A stretch of 64,000 bases of DNA from Leptolyngbya sp. PCC 6406 (GTDB taxonomy: Bacteria > Cyanobacteriota > Cyanobacteriia > Phormidesmidales > Phormidesmidaceae): positions 1,477,286-1,541,285 of the forward strand of contig NZ_KI913949.1 in NCBI RefSeq assembly GCF_000332095.2. The letters are read 5' to 3'. Below the pieces are notes generated by a model. The model was not told the origin of the DNA. It searched no databases and was given only the letters and a program-made list of their open reading frames with translations. Shown piece after piece: positions 40,047 to 49,260 of this stretch (the first letter of the stretch is position 1; every line of letters starts with the position of its first letter). The translations under genes and the position numbers were made by a program.

Positions 40047-40337
40047 TTAGCGTCCAAATTGGAAATCAAAACTGACCTGACTCGACTCGACCGGCAAATC
40101 TATTAACTCTGCTTCCAGAGATAGGGCATAGTCCGCAGGGAGGTGAGTGGAGGCTTGGTGGATGTAGACCATGTAGTTCCCCATCAGGAAATAAACGGTC
40201 ATCATAGCCGCTGCCGAGGATGCGACCAAAAATCCGGCTAGCATCAGCGAAAATTCTTGACTCTCAATGGCTCGCTCCATAAGACGGAGCGCCCAAGCCA
40301 CCAGAGCAATGACCATGATTAAAATCAACAGCAACAT
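40047..40337 (-). CDS. Small two-helix membrane protein, unknown function
   Basis: 96 residues. Helix 1 starts at the N-terminus (LLLILIMVIALVAWALRLME) and helix 2 at about residue 30 (FSLMLAGFLVASSAAAMMTV). The 40-residue tail is acidic and ends SFDFQFGR. No family recognised. The length and strong helices make it a likely real gene. Confidence 0.55.
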   Translation of the reverse strand: MLLLILIMVIALVAWALRLMERAIESQEFSLMLAGFLVASSAAAMMTVYFLMGNYMVYIHQASTHLPADYALSLEAELIDLPVESSQVSFDFQFGR

Positions 40338-40419
40338 GTTGTTGATGAGCAGACTCGGGAGCCTGAATATACTTCCCTATTAATTAAGCATTGTAACAGG
40401 GCTTTCAGAAATGTTGCTA

Positions 40420-41187
40420 CTATTGCCGCACTGGAACCGCTCGATCTGCTAAGTAGGCTTTGATTTCCGCCACGGTTAAGTGGCCGTAATGGAGTAGGGA
40501 CGCCAGTAACGCCGCTTCCGCTTGCCCCTCCGTCAGAATCTCATGAATATGCTGGCAGGTACCTGCTCCGCCGGAAGCAATGACGGGCACGGGTACCCGC
40601 TGGGCAATGGTTCGGGTTAAGGCTAGGTCGTAGCCGTTCTGGGTGCCGTCGGCGTCCATGCTGGTTACCAACAGTTCCCCCGCTCCTCGCTGTACTACAT
40701 CCTCTGCCCAAGCCAGAGCATCCAAACCTGTATTTTCTCGGCCCCCCCGCACGTAGACATCCCAGCCCGGATTGATCGGGTCGGGGCGGCGACGGGCGTC
40801 GATGGCCACAACAATGCACTGCCGTCCAAAGCGATCGCTGGCCCGGTTAATAAAGTCCGGATCTCGCACGGCGGCGGAGTTAATGCTGATCTTGTCGGCC
40901 CCTGCCCGTAGCAGTTGCTTAATCTTGGCTAGATCCTGAATGCCCCCTCCTACCGTCAGGGGAATAAAGACCTGATCCGCTGTGCGGTAGACCACATCAA
41001 TGAGAATGTCGCGGTCTTCATGGGTAGCGGTGATGTCTAGGAATACTAGTTCATCGGCTCCGGCCTCGTTGTAGACCTGGGCGAGCTCTACGGGATCGCC
41101 GGCATCCCGCAGGTCCACAAAATTGACCCCCTTGACCACCCGCCCCGCCTTCACATCCAGGCAGGGCAAAATGCGCTTTGCCAGCAT
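40420..41187 (-). CDS. hisF: Imidazole glycerol phosphate synthase cyclase subunit
   Basis: Uses ammonia from HisH to close the imidazole ring in histidine synthesis. A half-barrel duplicated TIM fold is evident. The catalytic aspartates are in [15 protein letters not shown] (D11) and [18 protein letters not shown] (about D131). VGGGIQDL and [14 protein letters not shown] are the two phosphate-binding loops. 255 residues is standard. No other his gene is adjacent. Confidence 0.97.
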   Translation of the reverse strand: MLAKRILPCLDVKAGRVVKGVNFVDLRDAGDPVELAQVYNEAGADELVFLDITATHEDRDILIDVVYRTADQVFIPLTVGGGIQDLAKIKQLLRAGADKISINSAAVRDPDFINRASDRFGRQCIVVAIDARRRPDPINPGWDVYVRGGRENTGLDALAWAEDVVQRGAGELLVTSMDADGTQNGYDLALTRTIAQRVPVPVIASGGAGTCQHIHEILTEGQAEAALLASLLHYGHLTVAEIKAYLADRAVPVRQ

Positions 41188-41367
41188 AGTTTCGGTGTTT
41201 CCTGATTCCGCTTTTCACCATAGATCACGATGACACAAGACAGATCAAGATGGCACAAGACGCTGATAAACTGTGGGTTGGTTTTACGGATGCTCGGTCT
41301 AGGACTTTGGGCCTGCCAGGTACGGCCATGGAACCACATCGGCTTCAGCTATTTGGGATGAGAGGGC

Positions 41368-41565
41368 ATGAGTCTAGAGATTGGACAACGGGTAAAGGTA
41401 CGGCGATTGCGCGATCGCGTGGATAAGGACACCGCTGGACGACTGGGTAAAAGTGGTGTCATTCGCCAGTACAAGATGGTGGATGGCAGCGGTGTCGGCC
41501 TAGTGGTGGAGTTTGATGACAAGTTTTCCACTTGGTTTTTTGAAGATGAAATCACCCCTGAATAG
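41368..41565 (+). CDS. DUF2862 small protein
   Basis: 65 residues, DUF2862, a cyanobacterial family of unknown function. MSLEIGQRVKVRRLRDRVDK and a KSGVIRQYKMVDGSGVGLVV segment suggest a small SH3-like beta barrel. It ends 18 bases before the Get3-like gene and is likely co-transcribed with it, both divergent from hisF. Confidence 0.8.
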   Translation: MSLEIGQRVKVRRLRDRVDKDTAGRLGKSGVIRQYKMVDGSGVGLVVEFDDKFSTWFFEDEITPE

Positions 41566-41583
41566 GGGCATTTGAGTAGTACC

Positions 41584-42681
41584 ATGGCGCAACTTTTGAC
41601 CTTTCTGGGGCCGGATCGCACGGCCTGCGCTGTGGCCTCCGTGGCTATGGCCCGTCGCTTGGGGCAATCGGGCCAGCGGGTGCTGTGGGCCTCTCAGGAG
41701 GGTAGCCCCTGGTCTACCCAGCTCTGGGGAGCCCCGGTGTCTGGTACGCCTACCGCGATCGCAGAAGGGGTGCAGGCGGTGTACTTGGGGGCAGCGCCAT
41801 TGCTGGCCCATAGCTGGGATGTCGTTAAGACCCTAGAGGCCCAATATCTGCGGGATCCTCTGCTGAAGCAAGTCTATAGCCAGGAGCTGACAGTGCTCCC
41901 TGGCATGGATGAGGCCCTGGCGCTGAATGCGCTGCGGGAATTTGACGCTAGCGGGGACTACGACGCTATTGTGTTTGACGGTCGAGATGGTCAAACCACG
42001 CTCCGCATGTGGGGAATGCCAGATGGATTGGATTGGTATATCCGCCGCTTTCAGGAATTGATTCAGGCGTCAGAGTTGGCCCGCTCCCTCAGTCCCTTTA
42101 TTCAGCCCATTGCTGGGGTGATTTTTTCTGGAGGTGGCGGCTCCGATCGCTGGCAAGAACCCCTGGGCCAAGCCCGCACCTTTTTGGATGCGGGGCGCAG
42201 GGCGGTGCAGAATCCCCGACGGGTATTAGGCTTTCTGGTGACTTCGGATCAGCCTCTGGCAATCGCCGCTAGTCGCTACCTCTGGGGCAGTGCCCAACAG
42301 GTGGGTCTGACGGTCGGTGGAGTTCTGGCCCTGGAATCCGCCAATAGCACGGAATTGGCTGCTGCCTTTGAGCCGCTACCGATGCATCCTCTACCTGCTC
42401 TGAGCGATGGAAATTGGGATGCTGTGCTGGCGGCGCTACCGGATGTGGAGCGTGCGATCGCAACAGCCCCCCGTGCCATAACCATCGACGAAGCAGCAGG
42501 AACGGTACGGCTCTTTTTACCTGGGTTTGAAAAATCCCAAATCAACCTCACCCAGTCTGGCCCCGAGGTCACTATCGAAGCTGGAGATCAGCGCCGTAAT
42601 CTTTATCTGCCTGGAGCCCTCCGCAATCGCGCTGTGCGGGGCGCTAAATTCCAAGACAGCTACCTCAATCTTTCTTTTTAA
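41584..42681 (+). CDS. Get3/ArsA-like protein with alpha-crystallin tail and degenerate P-loop
   Basis: 365 residues. Fold and order match the photosynthetic-lineage Get3d type: an ArsA/Get3-like domain, then an alpha-crystallin-like beta sandwich at about residues 292-365 (VRLFLPGFEKSQINLTQSGP). The P-loop that should read GKGGVGKT is FLGPDRTACAV here, so it lacks the lysines and probably does not hydrolyse ATP normally. Later segments (YDAIVFDGRDGQTTLRMWGM) keep the switch-like position. Role, by analogy with Get3 as a membrane-protein targeting factor, is an inference. Start at ATG 41584 rather than TTG 41572. Confidence 0.75.
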   Translation: MAQLLTFLGPDRTACAVASVAMARRLGQSGQRVLWASQEGSPWSTQLWGAPVSGTPTAIAEGVQAVYLGAAPLLAHSWDVVKTLEAQYLRDPLLKQVYSQELTVLPGMDEALALNALREFDASGDYDAIVFDGRDGQTTLRMWGMPDGLDWYIRRFQELIQASELARSLSPFIQPIAGVIFSGGGGSDRWQEPLGQARTFLDAGRRAVQNPRRVLGFLVTSDQPLAIAASRYLWGSAQQVGLTVGGVLALESANSTELAAAFEPLPMHPLPALSDGNWDAVLAALPDVERAIATAPRAITIDEAAGTVRLFLPGFEKSQINLTQSGPEVTIEAGDQRRNLYLPGALRNRAVRGAKFQDSYLNLSF

Positions 42682-43042
42682 CTGCACAGTCCTAAGGGGT
42701 TTGCACAGAATCCCATCGGTAGGGGGGAGTGATGGGGTGTGGGGGTAAATCCCGTAGGGGCGGGTTTAGCTCGTGTCTACTGGGAAACCCCAAATGGGAG
42801 GCTCAAGGCCCGCCCTACCCAGTGCCGGGTGACCGATATTAATCTGGATCCGTAGGGGCAATCCCTTGCCTGTCCTGTTCGCTCCGTTGCTCCGGAGGAG
42901 CAACGGAGCCCTATAGCCCGGAGGGCTATAGGGCTCCGGCATGGCTACGCTAAGGCTAACGCTAGGGCGGAGCCTGCCCGGTGAGCGGGTGATCAATACC
43001 CTCCATCGATAGTCTCTCGCCTTGTCGGTTTCAGCCCTGGGG
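42682..43042. repeat. Repeat spacer with family C copy and stacked palindromes
   Basis: 361 bases without a gene. It carries family C at 42746-42833, then two large palindromes (42881-42909 and 42905-42937) and a further 'ggctacgctaaggctaacgctagggcggagcc' segment. The neighbouring 'gtaggggcaatcccttgcctgtcctgttcg' is shared with 32.9-33.0 kb and 47.9 kb. Confidence 0.75.
42881..42937. repeat. Two overlapping perfect palindromes
   Basis: GCTCCGTTGCTCC-GGA-GGAGCAACGGAGC occupies 42881-42909 (13-base stem), and GGAGCCCTATAGCCC-GGA-GGGCTATAGGGCTCC occupies 42905-42937 (15-base stem). They share five bases, so only one can form fully at a time. It is part of the same repeat class that IS110 has entered at 33.06 kb. 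Confidence 0.85.
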
Positions 43043-43393
43043 CTAGAGGCGATGCCCCAGGTCCAGGAGGGTGGTGCTGAGAACTCGCACTGGGGTAGTT
43101 GCTTCCCCGGAAAAGAGGGAGAAATCTAGCGGTCCCCAGTAGATTTGGGCTACCTCTGCCAGTTGCAGTAATAGGGGATGGCGCAGGCGAACCCGGCCTG
43201 GACACCGGAGCACCATTAGGGGAATACCGCCCTCCCCGGCTTGGGCGGTGAGGGTCCATTCGCAGGTATCTAACCAGTTCCCTACGGCCTCTGGCAGCCA
43301 TCCCTTAAACTCAGTTAGGGTCTGATACTGAGAGAGTAATGCTTGCCAAGAGTAGCCAGAATCAGCAGGGTTGAACATTACAGCCTGATCCAC
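43043..43393 (-). CDS. Small hypothetical protein
   Basis: 116 residues, no family recognised. Two tryptophan-rich helical segments (GYSWQALLSQYQTLTEFKGW and LPEAVGNWLDTCEWTLTAQA) precede a beta-type half (IPLMVLRCPGRVRLRHPLLL). No signal peptide or membrane helix. Start may be ATG 43393 or ATG 43378. It lies between repeat DNA and a dead IS; a recent or lineage-specific gene is possible. Confidence 0.5.
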   Translation of the reverse strand: MDQAVMFNPADSGYSWQALLSQYQTLTEFKGWLPEAVGNWLDTCEWTLTAQAGEGGIPLMVLRCPGRVRLRHPLLLQLAEVAQIYWGPLDFSLFSGEATTPVRVLSTTLLDLGHRL

Positions 43394-43460
43394 GGTTCTA
43401 CTTAACTTCCGAGTGTAGCTTTCCCTATTCAGGATAGACCTGAAGACTTTCTGTGAAGTG

Positions 43461-44022
43461 CTAACGTTGCTTAGCGTGTTCCGGCACTGGTCGCCTAAGA
43501 GGTGATGGCGTGGAACCTTCTGGTGGTGAGGATTTTATAGGTTGAAAGGGGCCGCTTGCAGTATCCCATGGCCAATAGCCCTCCGGGCATGGCTTCGCTA
43601 GAGCTGGGGTGGTTTTCTTCCCCAGACTGTAATGGGGGCGACACCAGTTGTAAATCAATCGTTGCACCTCTAATACCCGCTGTAACCCTGCTACCGTCTT
43701 AGCATAGAGATTTTGGCGACGGCGATAGGTACTACAACATCGTCAATTTTCATTGCTACTTCCAGACCTTCTCGCCAAACCTTGCGCCAGGAGTACTTCG
43801 CCGTCTGCGCGGCTGTTTGGATAGGTATCCGCTGGCTAAAGCCCATAGGGTTTTGCCATAACGTCGTTCACCGTCTGTGAACCAACGAATAAACCGGGCA
43901 GCTTGTGCCCATTGCCAAGTCTGTTCTGTGCCTGTGGTGAACAGCATCTCGTCTTTGTAGCCAGCGTGGGCGGTGACCCAATAACGACTCTGGCGCTCAA
44001 TAAAGGTAAGCGTCCACCCTGC
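43461..44022 (-). pseudogene. IS1-like transposase remnant
   Basis: Two frames on the minus strand give parts of one transposase. The upstream part reads TFIERQSRYWVTAHAGYKDE, then ARFIRWFTDGERRYGKTLWA; the downstream part (from about 43667) reads LIYNWCRPHYSLGKKTTPAL, the usual C-terminal motif. The start of the protein is missing and a frameshift lies near 43700-43755. The upstream flank (44022-44039) carries the sequence shared, inverted, with 35288. Non-functional. Confidence 0.72.
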
Positions 44023-44141
44023 CCCCTACCTTCGAACGAGGGATTAAGGGTTTCAGCGGTTTAGCCGGGGGGGGAGTGAATCATTACCCTAGCGAAGGTC
44101 ATAAACCCTCTGGGAATGTCAGAAAATGCAGGCGCGGATCG

Positions 44142-44822
44142 CTACGGCTGAAAGATCTGGAGTAGCCAGCGGGCGATCGCGCCATCATCTTCAGTGGTGC
44201 TGCGCCGCATTACTTCTTCTACGGTAGATAAGCCCAGCCCTGGTAAAGTCTGAGAGTCTCGAATCTCTCGACTGCCGCCCTGTTCTATCGCAAATGCCAG
44301 CACCTCTGATGTGGCCACATTGACGACCCAATATTCCTGAATTCCCAACCGTTCGTAGAGCAGACGCTTACGTCCCAAGTCATCGCTGAGAGTGGTTGAG
44401 GCAATTTCTATCACCAGATGGGGCGCACCGTAGTGCTCAATATCAACCGGTTGATTGGTTTGAGGCGGTAGTTTAAAGGTGTTCCCCAAATAAAAAGCAA
44501 TATCCGGTTGTGCTTCTCGATCGCCAGTTTTGCGAAATGACGTGTTAGTCAACTCGACCATGCGAATAATGCGAAGAGTCGCAAACAGGGAGATAACCTT
44601 AGACACGATGGAATTATCGCGACCGTGCCAGGGGCCTAAGGCTGCCATCTCGATCCGCATCCATCCGTTGTCGTAGTAGCACCGTGCTTTTTCGATAGCG
44701 GGGACATCTCCACCCTGATCCTTCTCTCCATCACAGAGAGCCACATACTCATCCCACCGGGCTGACACCCAGGCATTAGTTTCAATGCCCTTGGGCCGTG
44801 GATATGACGCCGTATCGACCAT
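44142..44822 (-). CDS. Uma2 (DUF820) family putative endonuclease
   Basis: 226 residues of the PD-(D/E)XK-like Uma2 family, greatly expanded in cyanobacteria and often near mobile DNA. Catalytic-type residues are in EAQPDIAFYLG (D), APHLVIEIASTTLSDDLGRK (E) and LLYERLGIQEYWVVNVATSE. The N-terminal third is longer than usual. Function and substrates of the family are unproven. It sits just beyond an IS1 remnant. Confidence 0.88.
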   Translation of the reverse strand: MVDTASYPRPKGIETNAWVSARWDEYVALCDGEKDQGGDVPAIEKARCYYDNGWMRIEMAALGPWHGRDNSIVSKVISLFATLRIIRMVELTNTSFRKTGDREAQPDIAFYLGNTFKLPPQTNQPVDIEHYGAPHLVIEIASTTLSDDLGRKRLLYERLGIQEYWVVNVATSEVLAFAIEQGGSREIRDSQTLPGLGLSTVEEVMRRSTTEDDGAIARWLLQIFQP

Positions 44823-44871
44823 GCCAGAACCTAAATACCTAAGCTCATCCTAGCGCCAGTGAGGCCATGCC

Positions 44872-46431
44872 TCACTGGCAGGTTTGGCCGTCTCCGGTGA
44901 AGGCGAGGGGATACTCCGGCGATAGGGGATAGCGGTCATTGGGGCCGGCGTGGAAGTTGTGCCCCCGAATCAGGGTGTAGCGTTTGATGAAAATGCCAAA
45001 TCGACTGATGGTGATCGGATCCAGAGTTTCCGTGGTGTCAAACATGGCCTCGTGGGTGGGGCAGATGGGATGCCAGTTGTCCCCTAAGAGCAGGGCATCG
45101 CGTCCCTCCATAGCCGCAGCGTCATACCACAGGTCGAATTGATCGCGCCGACCGGAGATGGCCATGACTTCAGGCTCCCTGAGCTGGTAGGCCAGGGCGG
45201 AGGCGGAGCGGTAGTCGGTGGTCAGTAGCAGGGGAGCGTCCGTTCCTAGGGCAACGGCTTCCGTTTGTATCCTGGAGCCAATGGTTTTCCAGCCAAACAG
45301 CATCCGCGAGTCTTCGTCGCCGTCTACGCCAATCAGGGCCGACAGCGGCACTAGGGTGAAGTGGACGAGGAGGATCGCGATCGCACCAATACCGATGATC
45401 TGGGCCGCCCGGAGCCCACCCCGGTAGCGGGATCGATGGTTCGCCGAAGGGGCGGAGATAAATAGCCCTGTCATTAGGGGAATCAGGAGGGGATAGGCCA
45501 GAATATTCCAGTAGTAGAGTACTGGAGCCTTGAGAGCCAGTAGGCTTAGGCAGCCGGTGGAAACCAGGAAAATCGCGATCGCGACCCGACGATAAGTGTT
45601 GCCAAAACCTGCCCCGAGACCTTGACGCAAAACCTGTGCCGTGGCCCAACTATGGATCGGGCCAAAAATAATCCCCGTCAGCAGCAAAAACTCCAGGGGT
45701 GCCCCCCAGCGGATCTGGCTGGTTTGTGCCCCAACACTGCGCCCCAAGTAGAAATTGAAGGAAGCCCAGTCGTTTTGGGCATTCCACACTAGCACCGGGC
45801 TGGCGACAAGGAGTGCGATCGCAATGCCTCCCCAGAAGCGTCCATCCCAGAGCAGAGGTCGCCAGGGTCGATAGCTGACAATTGCCGCCACCATGCCTAG
45901 GGCCAGAAACACCGCCAGGTATTTACACAGCGCCGTGATTCCCAGACAGAGGGTTGCTGCATAGAGCCACCCCCAGGACGCGCCCGTAGGGTAGCGATGC
46001 AAAAACCGCATCAGGCAATAGCTAGCCGTCGTCGCAAACAGCACCAGCCAATGGTCATGCCATGCAAAGGCGAGAAAAAGGAAGAATAACGGCGAGGTGA
46101 ATAGCAGTAGCACCGTCAGCTTCCATACCCCCCGCCGACCCCCGTAGAGGTCATGGCAGATCTGGGCATAGAGCCCCAGTAGCAGCCCATTGCTAATTAA
46201 ATTAGGCAATCGTAGGGTCCAGTTTGATCGCCCCAGCAGCGCTGTAAACGCCCCCTGTCCCCACGCTTGGAGGGGCGGATGGTCAAAATAGGACAAATTC
46301 CAATGCTGTCCCCAGAGCCAGTAATAGGCTTCATCGGGATTGGGAAAGGCCCCCAGCCAAAATCCCAGACGGAGCGCCGCCAAGAGCGCCAGGGGCAACG
46401 CCAAGGCCGGGAATGGACGTACCCCTATCAT
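44872..46431 (-). CDS. GT-C membrane glycosyltransferase (PMT_2 type)
   Basis: 519 residues with about ten membrane helices and a periplasmic C-terminal domain. The first loop carries FPNPDEAYYWLWGQHW, whose Asp-Glu pair is the catalytic-type motif, then LSYFDHPPLQAWGQG, as in ArnT/PMT_2 enzymes. It would use a polyprenyl-linked sugar. The ATG at 46431 overlaps the stop of the upstream MATE gene by four bases (ATGA), indicating translational coupling with that exporter; an upstream alternative start lies inside the MATE frame. Confidence 0.85.
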   Translation of the reverse strand: MIGVRPFPALALPLALLAALRLGFWLGAFPNPDEAYYWLWGQHWNLSYFDHPPLQAWGQGAFTALLGRSNWTLRLPNLISNGLLLGLYAQICHDLYGGRRGVWKLTVLLLFTSPLFFLFLAFAWHDHWLVLFATTASYCLMRFLHRYPTGASWGWLYAATLCLGITALCKYLAVFLALGMVAAIVSYRPWRPLLWDGRFWGGIAIALLVASPVLVWNAQNDWASFNFYLGRSVGAQTSQIRWGAPLEFLLLTGIIFGPIHSWATAQVLRQGLGAGFGNTYRRVAIAIFLVSTGCLSLLALKAPVLYYWNILAYPLLIPLMTGLFISAPSANHRSRYRGGLRAAQIIGIGAIAILLVHFTLVPLSALIGVDGDEDSRMLFGWKTIGSRIQTEAVALGTDAPLLLTTDYRSASALAYQLREPEVMAISGRRDQFDLWYDAAAMEGRDALLLGDNWHPICPTHEAMFDTTETLDPITISRFGIFIKRYTLIRGHNFHAGPNDRYPLSPEYPLAFTGDGQTCQ

Positions 46432-47819
46432 GGCTGCACCGAGAGCCGCCGCTGGCCCCGATTCAGTAACACCCAAAACCGCACCACGTAGGCGATCGCC
46501 GCCAAGGTCAGACCAATATAGGAGCCAATCCACACCCCAATTCCCGCTAGGGGAGTATGGAACCCCAACCAGTAGCTACTGGTCAACCCTACCCCCCAAT
46601 AGGCTATGACGCCAAACAGGAGGGGAACGCGGGTATCTTGCAACCCCTGCAAGACCCCATTGGCGGTGCGTTGAATGCCATCCACCACCTGCCCTACCCC
46701 CGCCACCATCAGCAGTGCTGTCCCCACCTGCAAGACCTCTTGGTTCATGGGATCCCCTAGATCCAAATACAGCCCAATTAAGGGTCGTGACAAGCTTATC
46801 AGGGCAATTGCAGCTATTCCCATGAACCCGGCAGATAGACCCACACTTGCGATCGCGGCTCGCCGCACCCCTAGCCAATCTCCCCGGCCAAACCATTGCC
46901 CCACCCGAATTGTGGCAGCATAGGACATGGCCAAAGGCACCATAAATACCACCACCACCGTTTGCAAAGCCAGTTGATTTGCTGCCAGTACCGCCGTCCC
47001 CAAAGCCCCCATCATGAAGGTGATTACGGTAAAGAGCCCATGTTCTAAAACCGTGGAAAAGCCAATGGGCAACCCTAAATTCAAGACCCGTCCCATCAAC
47101 GGCCAGTCCAGGTGATGGAGGCGTTGAAACAAACCATAGTCCGCCAGATGCCCCCGCAGATTCCACACCATGTAGCCCAGCAGTGCCAGAAACATGGTGC
47201 CGTGGGCCAGGGAACTGGCCAGGGCCAGCCCCTCCATCCCCAGGGCCGGAAACCCCAGCTTGCCAAAGGCCAACAGGTAATTGCCTGCGATGTTCAGCAG
47301 GTTCGCCGCCACCACAATCACCATGATCGGCTTGGCCTGGGAGAGGGCAGTCACGCTGCCCCGCAGCACCGCGAAGCCCAGGGCAGGCAGCAATCCCCAC
47401 CGAGCCATACCGAGATAGCGATCCGCCAGATCCACCACCACCGGATCTTGCCCGAAGTGGAGCATGAGACCGTCTAAGTGGGCGATCGCCGGTAGACTCA
47501 CCAGACTCAGCAGCACCGCTAACCAGAGACCCTGGTGGGTAATCGGTCCTACCTGCCGTCGTCGCCCCGCGCCATAGGCCGCCGCTACTAAGGGGCTAAT
47601 GCTAGACAGCACGCCTACCCCCGTAAACAAAAAGCTGGTGAACAACATCACTGCCAGCCCCCCCGCTGCCAGGGTCGTCTGCCCCAGCCAGCCCATCATT
47701 ACCGTATCCACAAATCCCGTCATCGCCTGCGCCACCTGGGCACTAGATAGGGGAATCGCGAGCTTTAGAAAGGCATGGGCTTCGGTGCGGAGGGCTGTTG
47801 TTTTGGAGAAGGCGAGCAT
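46428..47819 (-). CDS. MATE family efflux transporter (NorM/DinF-like)
   Basis: 463 residues, twelve predicted helices in two similar halves. The first half begins FLKLAIPLSSAQVAQAMTGF followed by VDTVMMGWLGQTTLAAGGLA, and the second has MGRVLNLGLPIGFSTVLEHG. These are the MatE repeats. It probably exports organic cations or metabolites in exchange for Na+ or H+. It overlaps the glycosyltransferase gene downstream, so the exporter could move a compound that enzyme acts on; that link is inferred from position only. Confidence 0.93.
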   Translation of the reverse strand: MLAFSKTTALRTEAHAFLKLAIPLSSAQVAQAMTGFVDTVMMGWLGQTTLAAGGLAVMLFTSFLFTGVGVLSSISPLVAAAYGAGRRRQVGPITHQGLWLAVLLSLVSLPAIAHLDGLMLHFGQDPVVVDLADRYLGMARWGLLPALGFAVLRGSVTALSQAKPIMVIVVAANLLNIAGNYLLAFGKLGFPALGMEGLALASSLAHGTMFLALLGYMVWNLRGHLADYGLFQRLHHLDWPLMGRVLNLGLPIGFSTVLEHGLFTVITFMMGALGTAVLAANQLALQTVVVVFMVPLAMSYAATIRVGQWFGRGDWLGVRRAAIASVGLSAGFMGIAAIALISLSRPLIGLYLDLGDPMNQEVLQVGTALLMVAGVGQVVDGIQRTANGVLQGLQDTRVPLLFGVIAYWGVGLTSSYWLGFHTPLAGIGVWIGSYIGLTLAAIAYVVRFWVLLNRGQRRLSVQP

Positions 47820-48394
47820 GGGGGGGAGTGGGGTGACAGGTGACAGGTGACAGGAATTTAATATCCCGTAGGGGCGCGGTTTCCGCGCCCAATGCAGAGG
47901 GTGACAGATAGATCTCGTAGGGGCAATCCCTTGCTTGCCCTGTTCGCGTAGCGGCTCCGCAGGAGCAACCTAGTCGTAGGGTGGTTGCCCGGTGCGCGGG
48001 TGACCGATATTGGTGTATTGGGGTGATGGTGTATTGGGGTGATGGGGTGATGGGGTATTGGGGTAAATCCCGTAGGGGCGGGTTTAGCTCGTGTCTACTG
48101 GGAAATCCCAAATGGGAGGCTCAAAACCCGCCCTACCCAGTGTCGGGTAATCCAGGATTGACGTTAATTGCGTTGGGAAATCCCTCAAAACCCGCCCTAG
48201 CCTGCCCGTTGGCAAGGAGCCTGCCGTTGGCATAGGGCTTAGGGGTAGGGGCGCGGTTTCCGCGCCCAATACAGGATGTCTCTATAGGGGCGCGAGGCTT
48301 CGCGCCCAATGCAGAATGCTGCCATAGGGGTGGGTTTGCCTTGTGTCTGATGGGAAATTCCGAGGCAACCACTAAAAATCTGCCCTGTCCGTGC
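47820..48394. repeat. Composite repeat block, uninterrupted copy
   Basis: 575 bases without a gene. In order: a 'ggtgacag' run, a family-A palindrome near 47869-47890, the segment 'atctcgtaggggcaatccctt...gcgtagcggctccgcaggagc' that is split by IS110 elsewhere, 'ggtgatggtgtattgggg' units, family C at 48062-48153, and two further family-A-type palindromes at about 48247-48270 and 48283-48312. It reads as the pre-insertion reference for 32.9-34.8 kb. Confidence 0.85.
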
Positions 48395-48934
48395 CTAAAC
48401 CAGCGATCGCACCATCACCAAATCGGTTTGCACGTCTTTGCTCAGGGGAAAAGATTGACGGCCCACTTCCCGAAAGCCAAACCGGCTATAGAAGCCACGG
48501 GCGCGGTGATTGTGCTCCCACACCCCCAGCCAAACCGTTTGATATCCCTCCGCCAGAGCCCGATCCAGACAGGCTTGCATCAGGGCACTTCCATAGCCCT
48601 GTCCGATGGCCCACTGCTCCAGATAAAACCGCATAATTTCCACCGGATGGGGATCCGTGACGCAGGGGCTAGAATCCCCCCCTAGCAAACGGGCGTAGCC
48701 TAGGGGCTGACCGGGGCGGCGGGTGTCATCGTAGGCCAACAGGAAAATAGAATGCAGCGTGTGAAATTCCGCCTCTATCTGTTTTATCTCGAAGGCTTCC
48801 GCCAGATAGGCAGCCATATCGGCGGGATCATTGGCGGCGGCGAAGGCGTCGTAGAAGGTGCGCCGACCGAGGTCCATAAGTAAGGGAATATCCTGACGAC
48901 AGGCATCCCGAATCGTGAGGGTGGGGGGCAGCAT
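48395..48934 (-). CDS. GNAT family N-acetyltransferase
   Basis: 179 residues. TIRDACRQDIPLLMDLGRRT is the N-terminal GNAT pattern; the acetyl-CoA loop is IGQGYGSALMQACLDRALAE, and VWEHNHRARGFYSRFGFREV near the C-terminus is typical of small-molecule or diamine-like acetylases. The ATG at 48934 (MLPPTLTIRDA) is chosen; longer in-frame starts add 46 residues unlike the family. Substrate unknown. Confidence 0.88.
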   Translation of the reverse strand: MLPPTLTIRDACRQDIPLLMDLGRRTFYDAFAAANDPADMAAYLAEAFEIKQIEAEFHTLHSIFLLAYDDTRRPGQPLGYARLLGGDSSPCVTDPHPVEIMRFYLEQWAIGQGYGSALMQACLDRALAEGYQTVWLGVWEHNHRARGFYSRFGFREVGRQSFPLSKDVQTDLVMVRSLV

Positions 48935-49129
48935 GGGTGACAGTTTTGGAGCCTGGAACAGGGAAAACCGCGATCGCAATTTTCCTAAGTTTAGAAATGA
49001 GCCAAAGTGACTATTGTAAAGCCCCCTTAACGATTCCCGCAGTCCAGAAAATATACACCCACAAAAAAGCACCCTCGCCCCTGCGTATAGTGCATCGAAG
49101 GCGAAGGCGCATTATGACTCTGTAGAGTC

Positions 49130-49260
49130 CTAGAGTTTGTGGGCAATCGAAGCCAGATTCCTGGCTAGGGATCGGTTACAGCCCCTAGCTGGCTTCAGTA
49201 GGGCGGGCGTGGTTATGTCTACCCCGCAAGGGTTTTCTCGTTAATGACTCATACGCCCGA
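49130..49260. mobile_element. MITE-like element 1, copy 2 (diverged)
   Basis: About 131 bases. The left end CTAGAGTTTGTGGGCAATC and right end TTAATGACTCATACGCCC match the 27042 and 53003 elements with several changes. The interior 'cagattcctggctagggatcggttacagcccctagct' and 'accccgcaagggttttctcg' are shared. Its right end runs into the 3' end of the carotenoid-protein gene and supplies its stop. Confidence 0.7.
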
